From NCBI RefSeq assembly GCF_001570485.1, contig NZ_BCTA01000004.1:1-50329 (forward strand): 50,329 bases of DNA. The letters run 5' to 3'. Origin of the DNA: Mycolicibacterium novocastrense (GTDB lineage Bacteria; Actinomycetota; Actinomycetes; Mycobacteriales; Mycobacteriaceae). The position numbers and the translations under genes are program-made. Within the stretch, counting starts at the first letter, position 1; each line of letters starts with the position of its first letter. Below, in pieces: positions 18,482-30,913 of the stretch. The notes under the pieces are model-generated. The model worked only from the letters and a program-made list of their open reading frames with translations, ran no database searches and was not told where the DNA came from.

Positions 18482-19438
18482 GTGGAAAACCGGTATCGAC
18501 CCCGCCGAACGGTCCTTTCCGTTCCCGGGAGCAGCGCGAAGATGGTCGAGAAGGCGAAAACCCTGACCGCTGACGAGGTGTTCCTCGATCTCGAGGACGC
18601 CGTCGCGCCGGAGGCCAAGGCCGAGGCCCGGACGCGGGTGGCCACGGCTCTGGCGGAGCCGGGTTGGGCCGGTCAGCTGCGCGGTGTGCGCGTCAACGAC
18701 TGGACGACGCCGTGGACCTACGCCGACATCATCGAGGTGATCTCGACCGCTGGTGCCGCACTGGACATCGTGGTTCTGCCCAAGGTCAGCGACGCCTCCC
18801 ACATCCAGGCGCTGCACATGCTGTTGAGCCAGCTCGAGGCCACCCACGACCTTCCCGTGGGCCGCATCGGCATCGAGGCGCAGATCGAGAATGCGAAGGG
18901 CCTCACCAACATTGACGCGATCGCGGCCGCTCCGCGGGTGCAGGCGTTGGTGCTCGGGCCCGCCGACATGGCGGCCAGTTTGAACATGCGCACGCTCGAG
19001 GTCGGTGAACAGCCGGAGGGGTACGACGTCGGCGACGCGCACCACCACGTGCTGATGCGCATCCTCGTGGCGGCGCGCACGCACGGGGTGCTCGCGATCG
19101 ACGGGCCCTATCTCAAGATTCGCGACGTCGACGGCTTCCGCCGCGTCGCCGGCCGTTCCGCGGCCCTCGGGTACGACGGCAAATGGGTGCTGCATCCGGA
19201 TCAGATCGCAGCGGGCAACGAGATTTTCAGTCCACGGCAGAGCGATTACGACCACGCCGAGCTGATTCTCGAGGCCTACGAATGGCACACCTCGCGGGCC
19301 GGCGGGGCCAGGGGCGCGGTCATGTTGGGCGACGAGATGATCGACGAGGCGAGCCGGAAGATGGCCCTGGTGATCGCCGGAAAGGGCCGCGCCGCAGGCA
19401 TGCAGCGCCAGGGCGAGCCGTTCCGTCCGCCGCAGTGA
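18482..19438 (+). CDS. HpcH/HpaI-family CoA-ester lyase (CitE-like)
   Basis: This is a 318-residue TIM-barrel enzyme of the citrate lyase beta / malyl-CoA lyase group. Visible features are SVPGSSAKMVEKA, the metal and phosphate segment DEVFLDLEDAVAPEAK, RIGIEAQIENAKGL and GKWVLHPDQI. The substrate cannot be read; L-malyl-CoA, citramalyl-CoA or similar are typical. GTG 18482 is chosen from spacing. GTG 18476 and ATG 18455 are in frame, but the last overlaps the divergent gene's start codon. It ends 3 nt before a convergent gene. Confidence 0.82.
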   Translation: MENRYRPRRTVLSVPGSSAKMVEKAKTLTADEVFLDLEDAVAPEAKAEARTRVATALAEPGWAGQLRGVRVNDWTTPWTYADIIEVISTAGAALDIVVLPKVSDASHIQALHMLLSQLEATHDLPVGRIGIEAQIENAKGLTNIDAIAAAPRVQALVLGPADMAASLNMRTLEVGEQPEGYDVGDAHHHVLMRILVAARTHGVLAIDGPYLKIRDVDGFRRVAGRSAALGYDGKWVLHPDQIAAGNEIFSPRQSDYDHAELILEAYEWHTSRAGGARGAVMLGDEMIDEASRKMALVIAGKGRAAGMQRQGEPFRPPQ

Positions 19439-19441
19439 GGC

Positions 19442-19915
19442 TCAGATCCACTGCCATCCGCTGGCGAGCAGGCTCATGTACAGCAGGATGTAGACGAGAA
19501 AGCCTGCCACCGCGAGCCCGCCGATGATGGTGCCCGCCAACGCAATTCCGTAGCCGTCCTGTCCGGTGCGTTTGGTTTCGCGCATCGCCATGACGCCGAG
19601 GATGACCCCGACGATGCACGTCACGCCGCAGCAGAACACGCCGACCAGCGAGCTCACCAGCGAGCCGATCGCCATCCCGTTCGTGCCCGCAGGACGGATC
19701 GGCCGGTAGGGGTCGTATCCGTAGCTGTATCCGTAGCCGACGGGCGGTTGGTAGCCCGAATACGGGTTCACCGAAGCCGGATACGGCGGCGGATAACCCG
19801 ACGGTGGCGGCGCGCTGAGCGGTGGCGGCAATCCCGCATCGGTGGGGTAATCCACCGGTGCGAACGGATCGGGTCTGCCGCTGTTGCCGACGCCGTCCTG
19901 ATCGCCGCCGCTCAC
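19442..19915 (-). CDS. DUF4190-type small membrane protein
   Basis: This is a 157-residue protein. The first 75 residues are rich in Pro, Tyr and Gly (PPPSGYPPPYP, GYGYSYGYDPY). The rest has two membrane helices joined by the conserved loop GVMAMRETKRTGQDGYGIALAGTIIGG, the DUF4190 pattern. The function is unknown; similar proteins sit in the actinobacterial membrane with a disordered N-terminus. The GTG start lies 4 nt after the stop of a paralogous gene. Confidence 0.75.
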   Translation of the reverse strand: MSGGDQDGVGNSGRPDPFAPVDYPTDAGLPPPLSAPPPSGYPPPYPASVNPYSGYQPPVGYGYSYGYDPYRPIRPAGTNGMAIGSLVSSLVGVFCCGVTCIVGVILGVMAMRETKRTGQDGYGIALAGTIIGGLAVAGFLVYILLYMSLLASGWQWI

Positions 19916-19919
19916 GGTG

Positions 19920-20636
19920 TCAGGTGCTCAGCATCGCGAGGGTGAAGACGATGTTGAGCAGAAGCGTCGCCGCGCCGACGGCGATGCCGGCGATCGCCAA
20001 CCCGCGGCCGCCCTCGCCGTTGGTCTTGATCTGGTTGAGCGCCACGATGCCCAACACGATGCCGATGAGCGAGCCGACACCGCACAGCACGCCGACGGCC
20101 GATGCCACCAGCGAGCCGATGGCCAATCCGTTGGTCTTGTGCTGCGGCATGCCGTAACCGTCGGCATAGCCGGGTGCGCCGTATCCGGGCGCTCCGTAGG
20201 GGGCCGGACCGCCGTACGGGGAGGGTGCGCCGTAGGGCGGCGGCGGGTATCCCTGGCCGGCGGTGGCCGGATCAGGGTAAGGCGGGGGATAGGCCCCGGG
20301 CGGCGGAGGCGGGTAAGCGCCGGGCGGCGGGTAGGCGCCGGGCGGCGGAGGCGGATAGGCGCCCTGGGGCGGCGGGGGGTAGGCGGGAGGCGGCGAATAC
20401 CCCGACGGCGGGTCGTATGCCGGCGGAGTCTGGTATGGCGAGCCGTACGCGGGCGGTTGGTCGGCCGACGGCTCGGATCTCGAATCGTCGCCCGACGGCG
20501 GCGTGGTCGGGTCGGGCGGCCAAGTCTGCGACTGCTCGATCGACGGCGCCTCGTAACCGGCGGACGTCGGCTCGGAGGCACCCCCGTCGGATTCGGATGG
20601 TGCGTTTCGTGCTGCGTCCTCCCCGGGATTTGTCAT
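19920..20636 (-). CDS. DUF4190-type membrane protein with Pro-rich N-terminus (Rv1233c-like)
   Basis: This is a 238-residue paralogue of the adjacent gene. Residues 1-150 are disordered, with repeated AYPPPPPG and GAP units encoded by a run of near-identical GC-rich repeats at about 20280-20400. The C-terminus has two membrane helices and the loop LGIVALNQIKTNGEGGRGLAIAG. The ATG at 20636 has TAGGTT 7 nt upstream. Number and spacing of the repeats may vary between strains. Confidence 0.78.
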   Translation of the reverse strand: MTNPGEDAARNAPSESDGGASEPTSAGYEAPSIEQSQTWPPDPTTPPSGDDSRSEPSADQPPAYGSPYQTPPAYDPPSGYSPPPAYPPPPQGAYPPPPPGAYPPPGAYPPPPPGAYPPPYPDPATAGQGYPPPPYGAPSPYGGPAPYGAPGYGAPGYADGYGMPQHKTNGLAIGSLVASAVGVLCGVGSLIGIVLGIVALNQIKTNGEGGRGLAIAGIAVGAATLLLNIVFTLAMLST

Positions 20637-20643
20637 GCTTGTC

Positions 20644-20649
20644 AACCTA
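20644..20649 (-). promoter_or_regulatory. Putative -10 box of the DUF4190 gene pair
   Basis: TAGGTT on the minus strand with 7 nt to ATG 20636. It would drive both DUF4190 genes, which are 4 nt apart. Confidence 0.45.
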
Positions 20650-20742
20650 GCGCAATTCTCGGGCACGATTGCGGCCATCGCGGCGTTGTCCCTTACGAGA
20701 CAGCAACTTAACGATTCGCGGCACAGAGGAGATAGAGGACCG

Positions 20743-21267
20743 ATGACCAGCCCGTTTCAACCTGGAGCAAATCCCGGCGCAACGCCGGGTGGCCCAAATA
20801 TGGGCCGCGGCCCCGCTGGTCTGCCCACGCCCCCGAAGGGGTGGCCCATCGGTTCGTACCCGACGTACGCCGAGGCGCAGCGCGCCGTGGACTACCTCTC
20901 AGACCAAGAATTTCCCGTCCAGCAGGTGACGATCGTCGGTGTCGACCTGATGCAGGTGGAGCGGGTCACCGGCCGGCTGTCGTGGCCCAAGGTGCTCGGC
21001 GGTGGTGTTCTGACGGGTGCATGGCTGGGCCTGTTCATCGGCTTGATTCTCGGGTTCTTCAGCCCCAACCCGTGGGCAGCACTGGCCACCGGCCTGATCG
21101 CCGGTGTGTTCTTCGGCCTCATCACGTCCGCGATCCCATATGCGATGGCACGCGGCACAAGAGATTTCAGTTCTACGCTGCAACTCGTGGCGGGACGCTA
21201 CGACGTGCTGTGCGATCCGCAGAACGCCGAACGCGGACGGGATCTGCTGGCGCGCTTGACCATCTGA
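20743..21267 (+). CDS. General stress protein 17M-like membrane protein (Rv1234-like)
   Basis: This is a 174-residue protein. After a Pro/Gly-rich start comes a 17M-like domain (about 35-75, GSYPTYAEAQRAVDYLSDQEFPVQQVTIVG). Two membrane segments follow (about 85-106 and 109-128) with a short cytosolic end. The function is unknown; the domain is named from a Bacillus stress protein. The ATG at 20743 has agatagaggac upstream. Position before lpqY matches Rv1234. Confidence 0.8.
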   Translation: MTSPFQPGANPGATPGGPNMGRGPAGLPTPPKGWPIGSYPTYAEAQRAVDYLSDQEFPVQQVTIVGVDLMQVERVTGRLSWPKVLGGGVLTGAWLGLFIGLILGFFSPNPWAALATGLIAGVFFGLITSAIPYAMARGTRDFSSTLQLVAGRYDVLCDPQNAERGRDLLARLTI

Positions 21268-23797
<2,530 letters not shown>

Positions 23798-23798
<1 letters not shown>

Positions 23799-24634
23799 TG
23801 GCTGAGCGCGTCGGTGCGTCACGGGTCACCGGTTGGACGGTCGTCAACGTGCTGGTCATCATCTACGCGCTCTTCCCGGTGCTGTGGATCCTGTCCCTGT
23901 CGCTCAAGCCGACGTCAAGTGTCAAGGACGGCAGGCTGATTCCCGCCGAGATCACCTTCGACAACTACAAGGCGATATTCCAGGGCAACATCTTCACCTC
24001 GGCGCTGATCAACTCGATCGGTATCGGCCTGATCACGACAGCGATCGCGGTGGTGATCGGTGGGATGGCCGCGTACGCGGTCGCGCGGCTGGACTTCCCG
24101 GGCAAGCGGCTGCTGATCGGAGTCGCCCTGCTGATCGCGATGTTCCCTCACATCTCGCTCGTCACACCGCTTTTCAACATCGAGCGCGCGGTCGGGCTGT
24201 TCGACACCTGGCCCGGCCTCATCATCCCGTACATCACCTTCGCGCTGCCGCTGGCGATCTACACGCTCTCGGCGTTCTTCCGCGAGATCCCCTGGGATCT
24301 GGAGAAGGCGGCCAAGATGGACGGTGCGACGCCTGCGCAGGCGTTCCGCAAGGTGATCGCCCCGCTCGCCGCGCCAGGCATCGTCACCGCCGCGATCCTG
24401 GTGTTCATCTTCGCGTGGAACGACCTGTTGTTGGCGTTGTCGCTGACCGCAACCGAACGCGCCATCACCGCGCCGGTGGCGATCGCGAACTTCACCGGCA
24501 GTTCACAATTCGAGGAACCGACCGGATCGATCGCGGCCGGCGCAATGGTCATCACCATCCCGATCATCATCTTTGTCCTCATCTTCCAACGACGGATCGT
24601 GGCCGGACTGACATCCGGTGCGGTGAAGGGGTAG
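23798..24634 (+). CDS. sugB: Trehalose importer permease SugB
   Basis: This is a 278-residue second permease with six helices. The EAA loop is [21 protein letters not shown]. The start ATG at 23798 lies in TGATG with the sugA stop. The frame is open far upstream but that part shadows sugA. It pairs with SugA to form the channel. Confidence 0.94.
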
Positions 24635-24638
24635 TTCC

Positions 24639-25837
<1,199 letters not shown>

Positions 25838-25841
<4 letters not shown>

Positions 25842-26431
25842 TCGACGTCCCCGCGAAGGTCCGCACCCACCTGCGCGAGCACTTCGCCGCGCAGGGCATC
25901 GATTCCGAGCCCGACGAGGCCAGCGTCACCTTCCTGGGCACCGAGACCATCGACGTGCTGCGGTTCGGGCCCGACGCCGACGGGATTATGCACCATGTGT
26001 CGCTGGGCTGTTCGCGTCATCCGATGTTCGATCCGACCGAGATGGTGACCGACGTCGTACACGGTCCGCGTGCGGAGGTGATCGTCGCCTTGCGTGGGCC
26101 ATCGCCGCGGGGGTTGCACCGGTCGATCGCGATCGTGGCCGCCGCGCCCGCGGTGGAAGGGCTCGTCCTGGCGCCCGATGCGTTGATCGACCTGGAGACA
26201 CCGCTGTGGGAGTCCACACCGTTCACCGCGTTCCTGTTGAGCGACAGCGCGATCGGCGATGTGCCGTTGGCCGGCCCGCTGGAACCGGTGAAGGTCTTGG
26301 CCGCCACACCGATCACCGCCACCGAAGCCGCATGGGTGCGCCTCAAGGGCGCCGACGCGATGCGCGAGGCGTGGCAACAGGACGGCGTCGACGTGCTCGA
26401 CCCGGCGCGCCCGGCGGCCAAACCGAGCTGA
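25838..26431 (+). CDS. SUFU-domain protein coupled to sugC
   Basis: This is a 197-residue soluble protein resembling the suppressor-of-fused domain family: [25 protein letters not shown], then [25 protein letters not shown], and a late [14 protein letters not shown]. Bacterial SUFU proteins have no settled function and several sit in immunity or toxin-related loci. The GTG overlaps the sugC stop by 4 bp, so it is made with the importer. I do not recall it in the M. tuberculosis locus, where corA follows sugC. Confidence 0.62.
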
Positions 26432-26505
26432 ACTCCGCGCGAAATTCGGTTCCGGCAGCGAAATGTCGAGAAGGCGCCTGCGGAAATGCAATTTCGGGAG
26501 TTCAG
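26428..26505. terminator. Bidirectional terminator-like inverted repeat
   Basis: The left arm 26428-26446 (ctgaactcc, a 3-nt bulge, cgaaatt) pairs with 26490-26505 (aatttcg then ggagttcag): 16 base pairs in all. The arms cover the stop codons of both convergent genes. There is no U-tract, as is usual in mycobacteria. Confidence 0.55.
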
Positions 26506-27605
26506 AGCCAGTGGTTGCGCCGGAAGGCGCGAAACAGCAGACCGCAGACGACCACCATGAACAGCAGCACCGCGGGATAGCCCCATGTCACCGACAGCTC
26601 GGGCATGTGCTCGAAGTTCATACCGTAGATGCCGGCGATCGCCGTGGGCACCGCGGCGATCGCCACATAGGCCGAGATCTTGCGCATGTCGGTGTTCTGC
26701 TGCATGGCCACCTTGCCGACGGCCGCCTGCACGAGCGAGCTGAGCACCTCGTCGAAGCTGGCGATGCGATCGGACGCCTTGATGGCGTGGTCGAGCACAT
26801 CGCCCATGTACCGCAGGATCTCGACGGAGATCAGGTCGCTGTGTTCGGAACCGAGACGTTGCAGGTCGGTGGCCAACGGGCCGACCGCACGGCGGAGTTC
26901 GACGATCTCGCGCTTGAGCAGATAGATGCACTCGATGTCGGTCCGGTTGGTCGGGGAGAAGACGTCCTCCTCCATCGCGTCGATGTCGGTTTCGATCGAC
27001 TCGGTGACCTCGAGGTAGCCGTCGACGACGTGATCGGCGATCGCGTGCATCACCGCGTAGGGGCCGAGCTCCAGCAGGTGCGGCGAGGCCTCGAGGTGTT
27101 TGCGGACCCCGGCCAGCCCGCCGTGTTCACCGTGCCGGACGGTCACCACGAAGTCGGGTCCGACGAAGATCATGATCTCGCCGGTCTCGACGATCTCGCG
27201 CGCCTTCGCGATCGACTCGTGTTCGACGTAGGTGACAGTCTTGAGGACGAGGAACAAGGTGTCGTCGTAGCGTTCCAGCTTCGGCCGCTGGTGTGCGTGC
27301 ACGGCGTCCTCGACGGCGAGCGCGTGCAGACCGAAAACATTCGCGACTGTCTGCATCTGGCGTTCGTCGGGTCCATGGAAGCCGATCCAGACGAAGGCGT
27401 TCCGGCCTTCGCGGCGCAGCTCTTCGACCTTGTTCTGGGCCGCGTCGTGGGTGAAGCTTCCGGGCAGTCGAGTGCCGTCGCAATAGACGCCGCAATCCAC
27501 CGTCGCGTGTGCCACGGGCACGCGGACGGGGTCGGCGGCCACACCATCACGGCTGTTCTTCACGGTCGCACGTCCGGGTTGTCGGCCCGGACTGAACGAC
27601 GGCAT
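26502..27605 (-). CDS. corA: CorA magnesium/cobalt transporter
   Basis: This is a 367-residue pentameric divalent-cation channel. A large cytosolic domain precedes two C-terminal membrane helices. The selectivity signature GMN is at 328-330 ([13 protein letters not shown]), and the tail ends RRNHWL. Size matches Rv1239c. The ATG is preceded by aggaagg. It is convergent with the SUFU gene and divergent from mdh. Confidence 0.95.
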   Translation of the reverse strand: MPSFSPGRQPGRATVKNSRDGVAADPVRVPVAHATVDCGVYCDGTRLPGSFTHDAAQNKVEELRREGRNAFVWIGFHGPDERQMQTVANVFGLHALAVEDAVHAHQRPKLERYDDTLFLVLKTVTYVEHESIAKAREIVETGEIMIFVGPDFVVTVRHGEHGGLAGVRKHLEASPHLLELGPYAVMHAIADHVVDGYLEVTESIETDIDAMEEDVFSPTNRTDIECIYLLKREIVELRRAVGPLATDLQRLGSEHSDLISVEILRYMGDVLDHAIKASDRIASFDEVLSSLVQAAVGKVAMQQNTDMRKISAYVAIAAVPTAIAGIYGMNFEHMPELSVTWGYPAVLLFMVVVCGLLFRAFRRNHWL

Positions 27606-27752
27606 CGGCGCAGCCTTCCTGAACGACGTACGCCCGGTTTCGGGCCGTGGTCGATGCTACGCGGCTGGGCGCGTCGGCTGCCTGCTAGTTTCGTTCCCGA
27701 CGCAATCCGCCCGCGGTGCGGGCCACGTACATCTGTCCAAGGAGCATCTGAC

Positions 27753-28742
27753 GTGAGCACAACTCCCCTCAAGGTCGCAGTCACCGGTGCCGCCGGCCAG
27801 ATCGGCTACAGCTTGCTGTTCCGCCTCGCGAGCGGATCACTGCTCGGCCCCGACCGGCCGGTCGAGCTGCGGCTCCTCGAGATCGAGCCGGCGCTCAAGG
27901 CCCTCGAGGGTGTGGTGATGGAGCTCGACGACTGCGCGTTCCCGCTTCTTGCCGGCGTGGAGATCGGCGCCGACGCGAACAAGATCTTCGACGGCGCCAA
28001 CCTGGCGCTGCTCGTCGGCGCCCGCCCCCGCGGCCCGGGCATGGAGCGCAGCGACCTGCTCGAGGCCAACGGCGCGATCTTCACCGCCCAGGGCAAGGCG
28101 CTCAACGAGGTGGCCGCCGACGACGTGCGCATCGGGGTGACCGGCAACCCAGCCAACACCAACGCGCTGATCGCGATGTCCAACGCTCCCGACATCCCGC
28201 GCGAGCGGTTCTCGGCGCTGACCCGCCTCGACCACAACCGGGCGATCAGCCAGCTGGCCCGCAAGACCGGCGCCAAGGTCACCGACATCAAGAAGATGAC
28301 GATCTGGGGCAACCACTCGGCCACCCAGTACCCGGACATCTTCCACGCCGAGGTCGGCGGCAAGAACGCCGCCGAGGTGGTCAACGACCAGAACTGGATC
28401 GAGAACGACTTCATCCCGACCGTCGCCAAGCGTGGTGCGGCCATCATCGACGCCCGCGGTGCCTCCTCGGCGGCGTCGGCCGCCTCGGCGACCGTCGACG
28501 CCGCCCGGGACTGGCTGCTGGGCACCCCGGCGAACGACTGGGTGTCGATGGCGGTGTACTCCGACGGTTCCTACGGTGTGCCCGAGGGCCTGATCTCGTC
28601 GTTCCCGGTGACGACGAAGGACGGCAACTGGTCGATCGTGCAGGGGCTGGACATCGACGACTTCTCCCGCAGCCGCATCGACAAGACGACGGCCGAGCTC
28701 GCCGACGAGCGCAAAGCGGTCACGGACCTCGGCCTGATTTGA
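27753..28742 (+). CDS. mdh: Malate dehydrogenase (NAD)
   Basis: This enzyme interconverts malate and oxaloacetate in the TCA cycle. The 329-residue length equals the M. tuberculosis enzyme. The nucleotide loop TGAAGQIG is at about 11-18. The catalytic Asp-His relay lies in RLDHNRA and [25 protein letters not shown] carries substrate-binding arginines. The GTG at 27753 has aaggag 9 nt upstream. Confidence 0.97.
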   Translation: MSTTPLKVAVTGAAGQIGYSLLFRLASGSLLGPDRPVELRLLEIEPALKALEGVVMELDDCAFPLLAGVEIGADANKIFDGANLALLVGARPRGPGMERSDLLEANGAIFTAQGKALNEVAADDVRIGVTGNPANTNALIAMSNAPDIPRERFSALTRLDHNRAISQLARKTGAKVTDIKKMTIWGNHSATQYPDIFHAEVGGKNAAEVVNDQNWIENDFIPTVAKRGAAIIDARGASSAASAASATVDAARDWLLGTPANDWVSMAVYSDGSYGVPEGLISSFPVTTKDGNWSIVQGLDIDDFSRSRIDKTTAELADERKAVTDLGLI

Positions 28743-28778
28743 GCCGGCCGGCGATTAGGTTACCTACCAGTTCGTCGT

Positions 28779-28784
28779 TAACCT
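28779..28784 (+). promoter_or_regulatory. Putative -10 box of the malic enzyme gene
   Basis: TAACCT is followed by 7 nt and GTG 28792. This suggests the malic enzyme has its own leaderless transcript in addition to read-through from mdh, which ends 49 nt upstream. Confidence 0.5.
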
Positions 28785-28791
28785 GGGCGCC

Positions 28792-29988
28792 GTGTCGCAA
28801 GCGGTAAGAGACCTTCCATTGACCGGATCCAATATCGTCCTCAGCGATGAGGAGATCTTCGCGGCCCACGTGGGCGGCAAGCTCTCGGTAGCGCTGAACG
28901 CGGCCCTCGACACCGAGCGGGCGTTGTCCGTCGCCTACACCCCGGGCGTGGCCCAGGTCAGCCGTGCCATCGCCGCCGACCACACGCTGGCCGCCCGCTA
29001 CACGTGGGCGAGCCGCATGGTCGCGGTGGTCAGCGACGGCAGCGCGGTGCTGGGGCTGGGAGACATCGGGCCGGCGGCATCGCTGCCGGTGATGGAGGGC
29101 AAGAGCGCGCTGTTCAAGGCGTTCGCCGACCTGGACTCGATCCCGATCGTGCTCGACACCAAGGACACCGACGAGATCGTCGAGACCCTGGTGCGGCTGC
29201 GCCCGACATTCGGGGCCGTCAACCTCGAGGACATCTCGGCACCGCGGTGCTTCGAGATCGAGCGGCGCCTGGTCGAGGCGCTGGACTGCCCGGTCATGCA
29301 CGACGATCAGCACGGCACCGCGATCGTCGTGCTGGCCGCCCTGCTGGGCGCGGCCAAGGTCGTCGACCGCGAGATCGGATCGCTGCGGGTCGTCGTCTCC
29401 GGCTGCGGTGCGGCCGGCATCGCGTGCGCGAAGATCCTGATGGCAGCCGGTGTCAGCGACATCACGCTGCTCGACTCGCAGGGCATCGTGCACAAGGGCC
29501 GGGAGAACCTCAACTCCTACAAGGCCGATATGGCCGAGTCGACCAATCCGCGCGGGCTGACCGGCGGCATAGCCGAGGCGCTCGACGGTGCCGACGTGTT
29601 CCTCGGGCTGTCCGCGGGCGTCGTGCCCGCCGACCTGATCGCCTCGATGGCGCCCGGCTCGATCGTGTTCGCGCTGTCGAACCCGGATCCGGAGATCCAT
29701 CCCGACGACGCCAGCAGGTACGCGGCTGTCGTCGCCACCGGGCGCAGCGACTTCCCGAACCAGATCAACAACGTGCTCGCGTTCCCGGGCGTGTTCCGCG
29801 GCGCGCTCGACGCGGGCGCGCGCCGCATCACCGAGCGGATGAAGGTGGCGGCCGCCGAGGCAATCTTCTCGGTGGTCGGGGACGACCTGGCAGCCGACCG
29901 CATCGTGCCCAGCGTGCTGGACCCCCGCGTCGCACCCGCCGTCGCGCAGGCGGTCGCCAGTGCCTCCCGCGACACGTCGGGCGGCTAG
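28792..29988 (+). CDS. Malic enzyme, short MaeB-like form
   Basis: This is a 398-residue oxidative decarboxylase of malate to pyruvate. The catalytic tyrosine is Tyr49 in VAYTPGVAQ. The metal/substrate segment is EDISAPRCFEIE and CPVMHDDQHGTAIV. The dinucleotide fold is VVSGCGAAGIACAKIL. The C-terminal phosphotransacetylase-like domain of long MaeB proteins is absent. Cofactor preference (NAD or NADP) cannot be read. It shares malate with the upstream mdh product. I do not recall this gene beside mdh in M. tuberculosis. Confidence 0.88.
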   Translation: MSQAVRDLPLTGSNIVLSDEEIFAAHVGGKLSVALNAALDTERALSVAYTPGVAQVSRAIAADHTLAARYTWASRMVAVVSDGSAVLGLGDIGPAASLPVMEGKSALFKAFADLDSIPIVLDTKDTDEIVETLVRLRPTFGAVNLEDISAPRCFEIERRLVEALDCPVMHDDQHGTAIVVLAALLGAAKVVDREIGSLRVVVSGCGAAGIACAKILMAAGVSDITLLDSQGIVHKGRENLNSYKADMAESTNPRGLTGGIAEALDGADVFLGLSAGVVPADLIASMAPGSIVFALSNPDPEIHPDDASRYAAVVATGRSDFPNQINNVLAFPGVFRGALDAGARRITERMKVAAAEAIFSVVGDDLAADRIVPSVLDPRVAPAVAQAVASASRDTSGG

Positions 29989-29994
29989 TCACCA

Positions 29995-30837
29995 GTGAGC
30001 CGGCGGCTGGCGCTGGCGCTCGTCGCGGTGATCGTGGCGGGCACCGCGGCGTGCGGCGGGGACACCGAACGGCCGTCGATAGCCGTCGGCGCCACAGCCG
30101 ATCCCGAGTCGACGTTGATCGCCCACCTCTACGCCGCGGCGCTGCGCTCGTACGGCAGCCCCGCCCACGTCAAGATCGAGGACGACCCGCTGACCGGGCT
30201 GGACTCCGGCGTCGTCCGCGTCGTCCCGGGATTCACCGGACGGTTGCTGCACAGGTTCAATCCCGAGTCGGCGGCACGCGCGCCGACGCAGGTGTATCGG
30301 GAGATGGTCTCCGCACTGCCCGAGGGTGTCGCCGCGGGGGACTACACCACGTCGGCGGAGGACAAACCGGCGCTCGCGGTGACCGAGACGACCGCCGAGA
30401 AGTGGGGCGGGCGCGACGTCACCGCCGCGGTGCGCAACTGCGACCGGCTGGCCATCGCCGCGGTCACCGATGCACCGCGACCGGCGACGATCGGCACGTG
30501 CGAACCCAAGGTGAGCGAATTCCCCGACAGCCAAGCGGCTTTCGACGCCGTGCGCGCCGGCCGGTTTCCCGCCGCGTGGACGACGACCGCGGCCCCAGAC
30601 GTCCCGCCCGAACTGCTGATGCTGTCGGACCGAACCTCGCTGATCCGCGCCGAGAACGTGGTGCCGCTGTCTCGCCGCAACGAGCTCAACGAGTCACAGG
30701 TGCTCGCGCTCAACGAGGTCGCCGGTGTGCTGGACACCGCGGCGCTGGCCGAGATGCGCGCCGAGGTCGCCGACGGCGCTGATCCAGGTCACGTGGCCGA
30801 CGCGTTCCTGGCCGAACACCCCCTGGGCGACTCCTAG
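29995..30837 (+). CDS. lpqZ: Lipoprotein LpqZ, substrate-binding protein-like
   Basis: This is a 280-residue lipoprotein with lipobox TAAC and lipidated Cys20. The fold resembles periplasmic glycine-betaine/choline-binding proteins (IAVGATADPESTLIAHLYAAAL and LNEVAGVLDTAALAEM). No permease or ATPase lies next to it, so any transport partner is elsewhere. The position matches Rv1244. The GTG start is 6 nt after the malic enzyme stop. Confidence 0.82.
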   Translation: MSRRLALALVAVIVAGTAACGGDTERPSIAVGATADPESTLIAHLYAAALRSYGSPAHVKIEDDPLTGLDSGVVRVVPGFTGRLLHRFNPESAARAPTQVYREMVSALPEGVAAGDYTTSAEDKPALAVTETTAEKWGGRDVTAAVRNCDRLAIAAVTDAPRPATIGTCEPKVSEFPDSQAAFDAVRAGRFPAAWTTTAAPDVPPELLMLSDRTSLIRAENVVPLSRRNELNESQVLALNEVAGVLDTAALAEMRAEVADGADPGHVADAFLAEHPLGDS

Positions 30838-30843
30838 CGTCAT

Positions 30844-30906
30844 CGCCGAAACTGAAGATACTCGTCACGAAATCGCAGAACTTCGCACAAAGCTTCAGTT
30901 TCGGCG
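30844..30906. terminator. Perfect 14-bp inverted repeat between convergent genes
   Basis: 30844-30857 (cgccgaaactgaag) pairs exactly with 30893-30906 (cttcagtttcggcg), with a 35-nt loop. It fills the gap between lpqZ and the SDR gene and could terminate both. There is no U-tract. Confidence 0.55.
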
Positions 30907-30913
30907 CGGGCGA

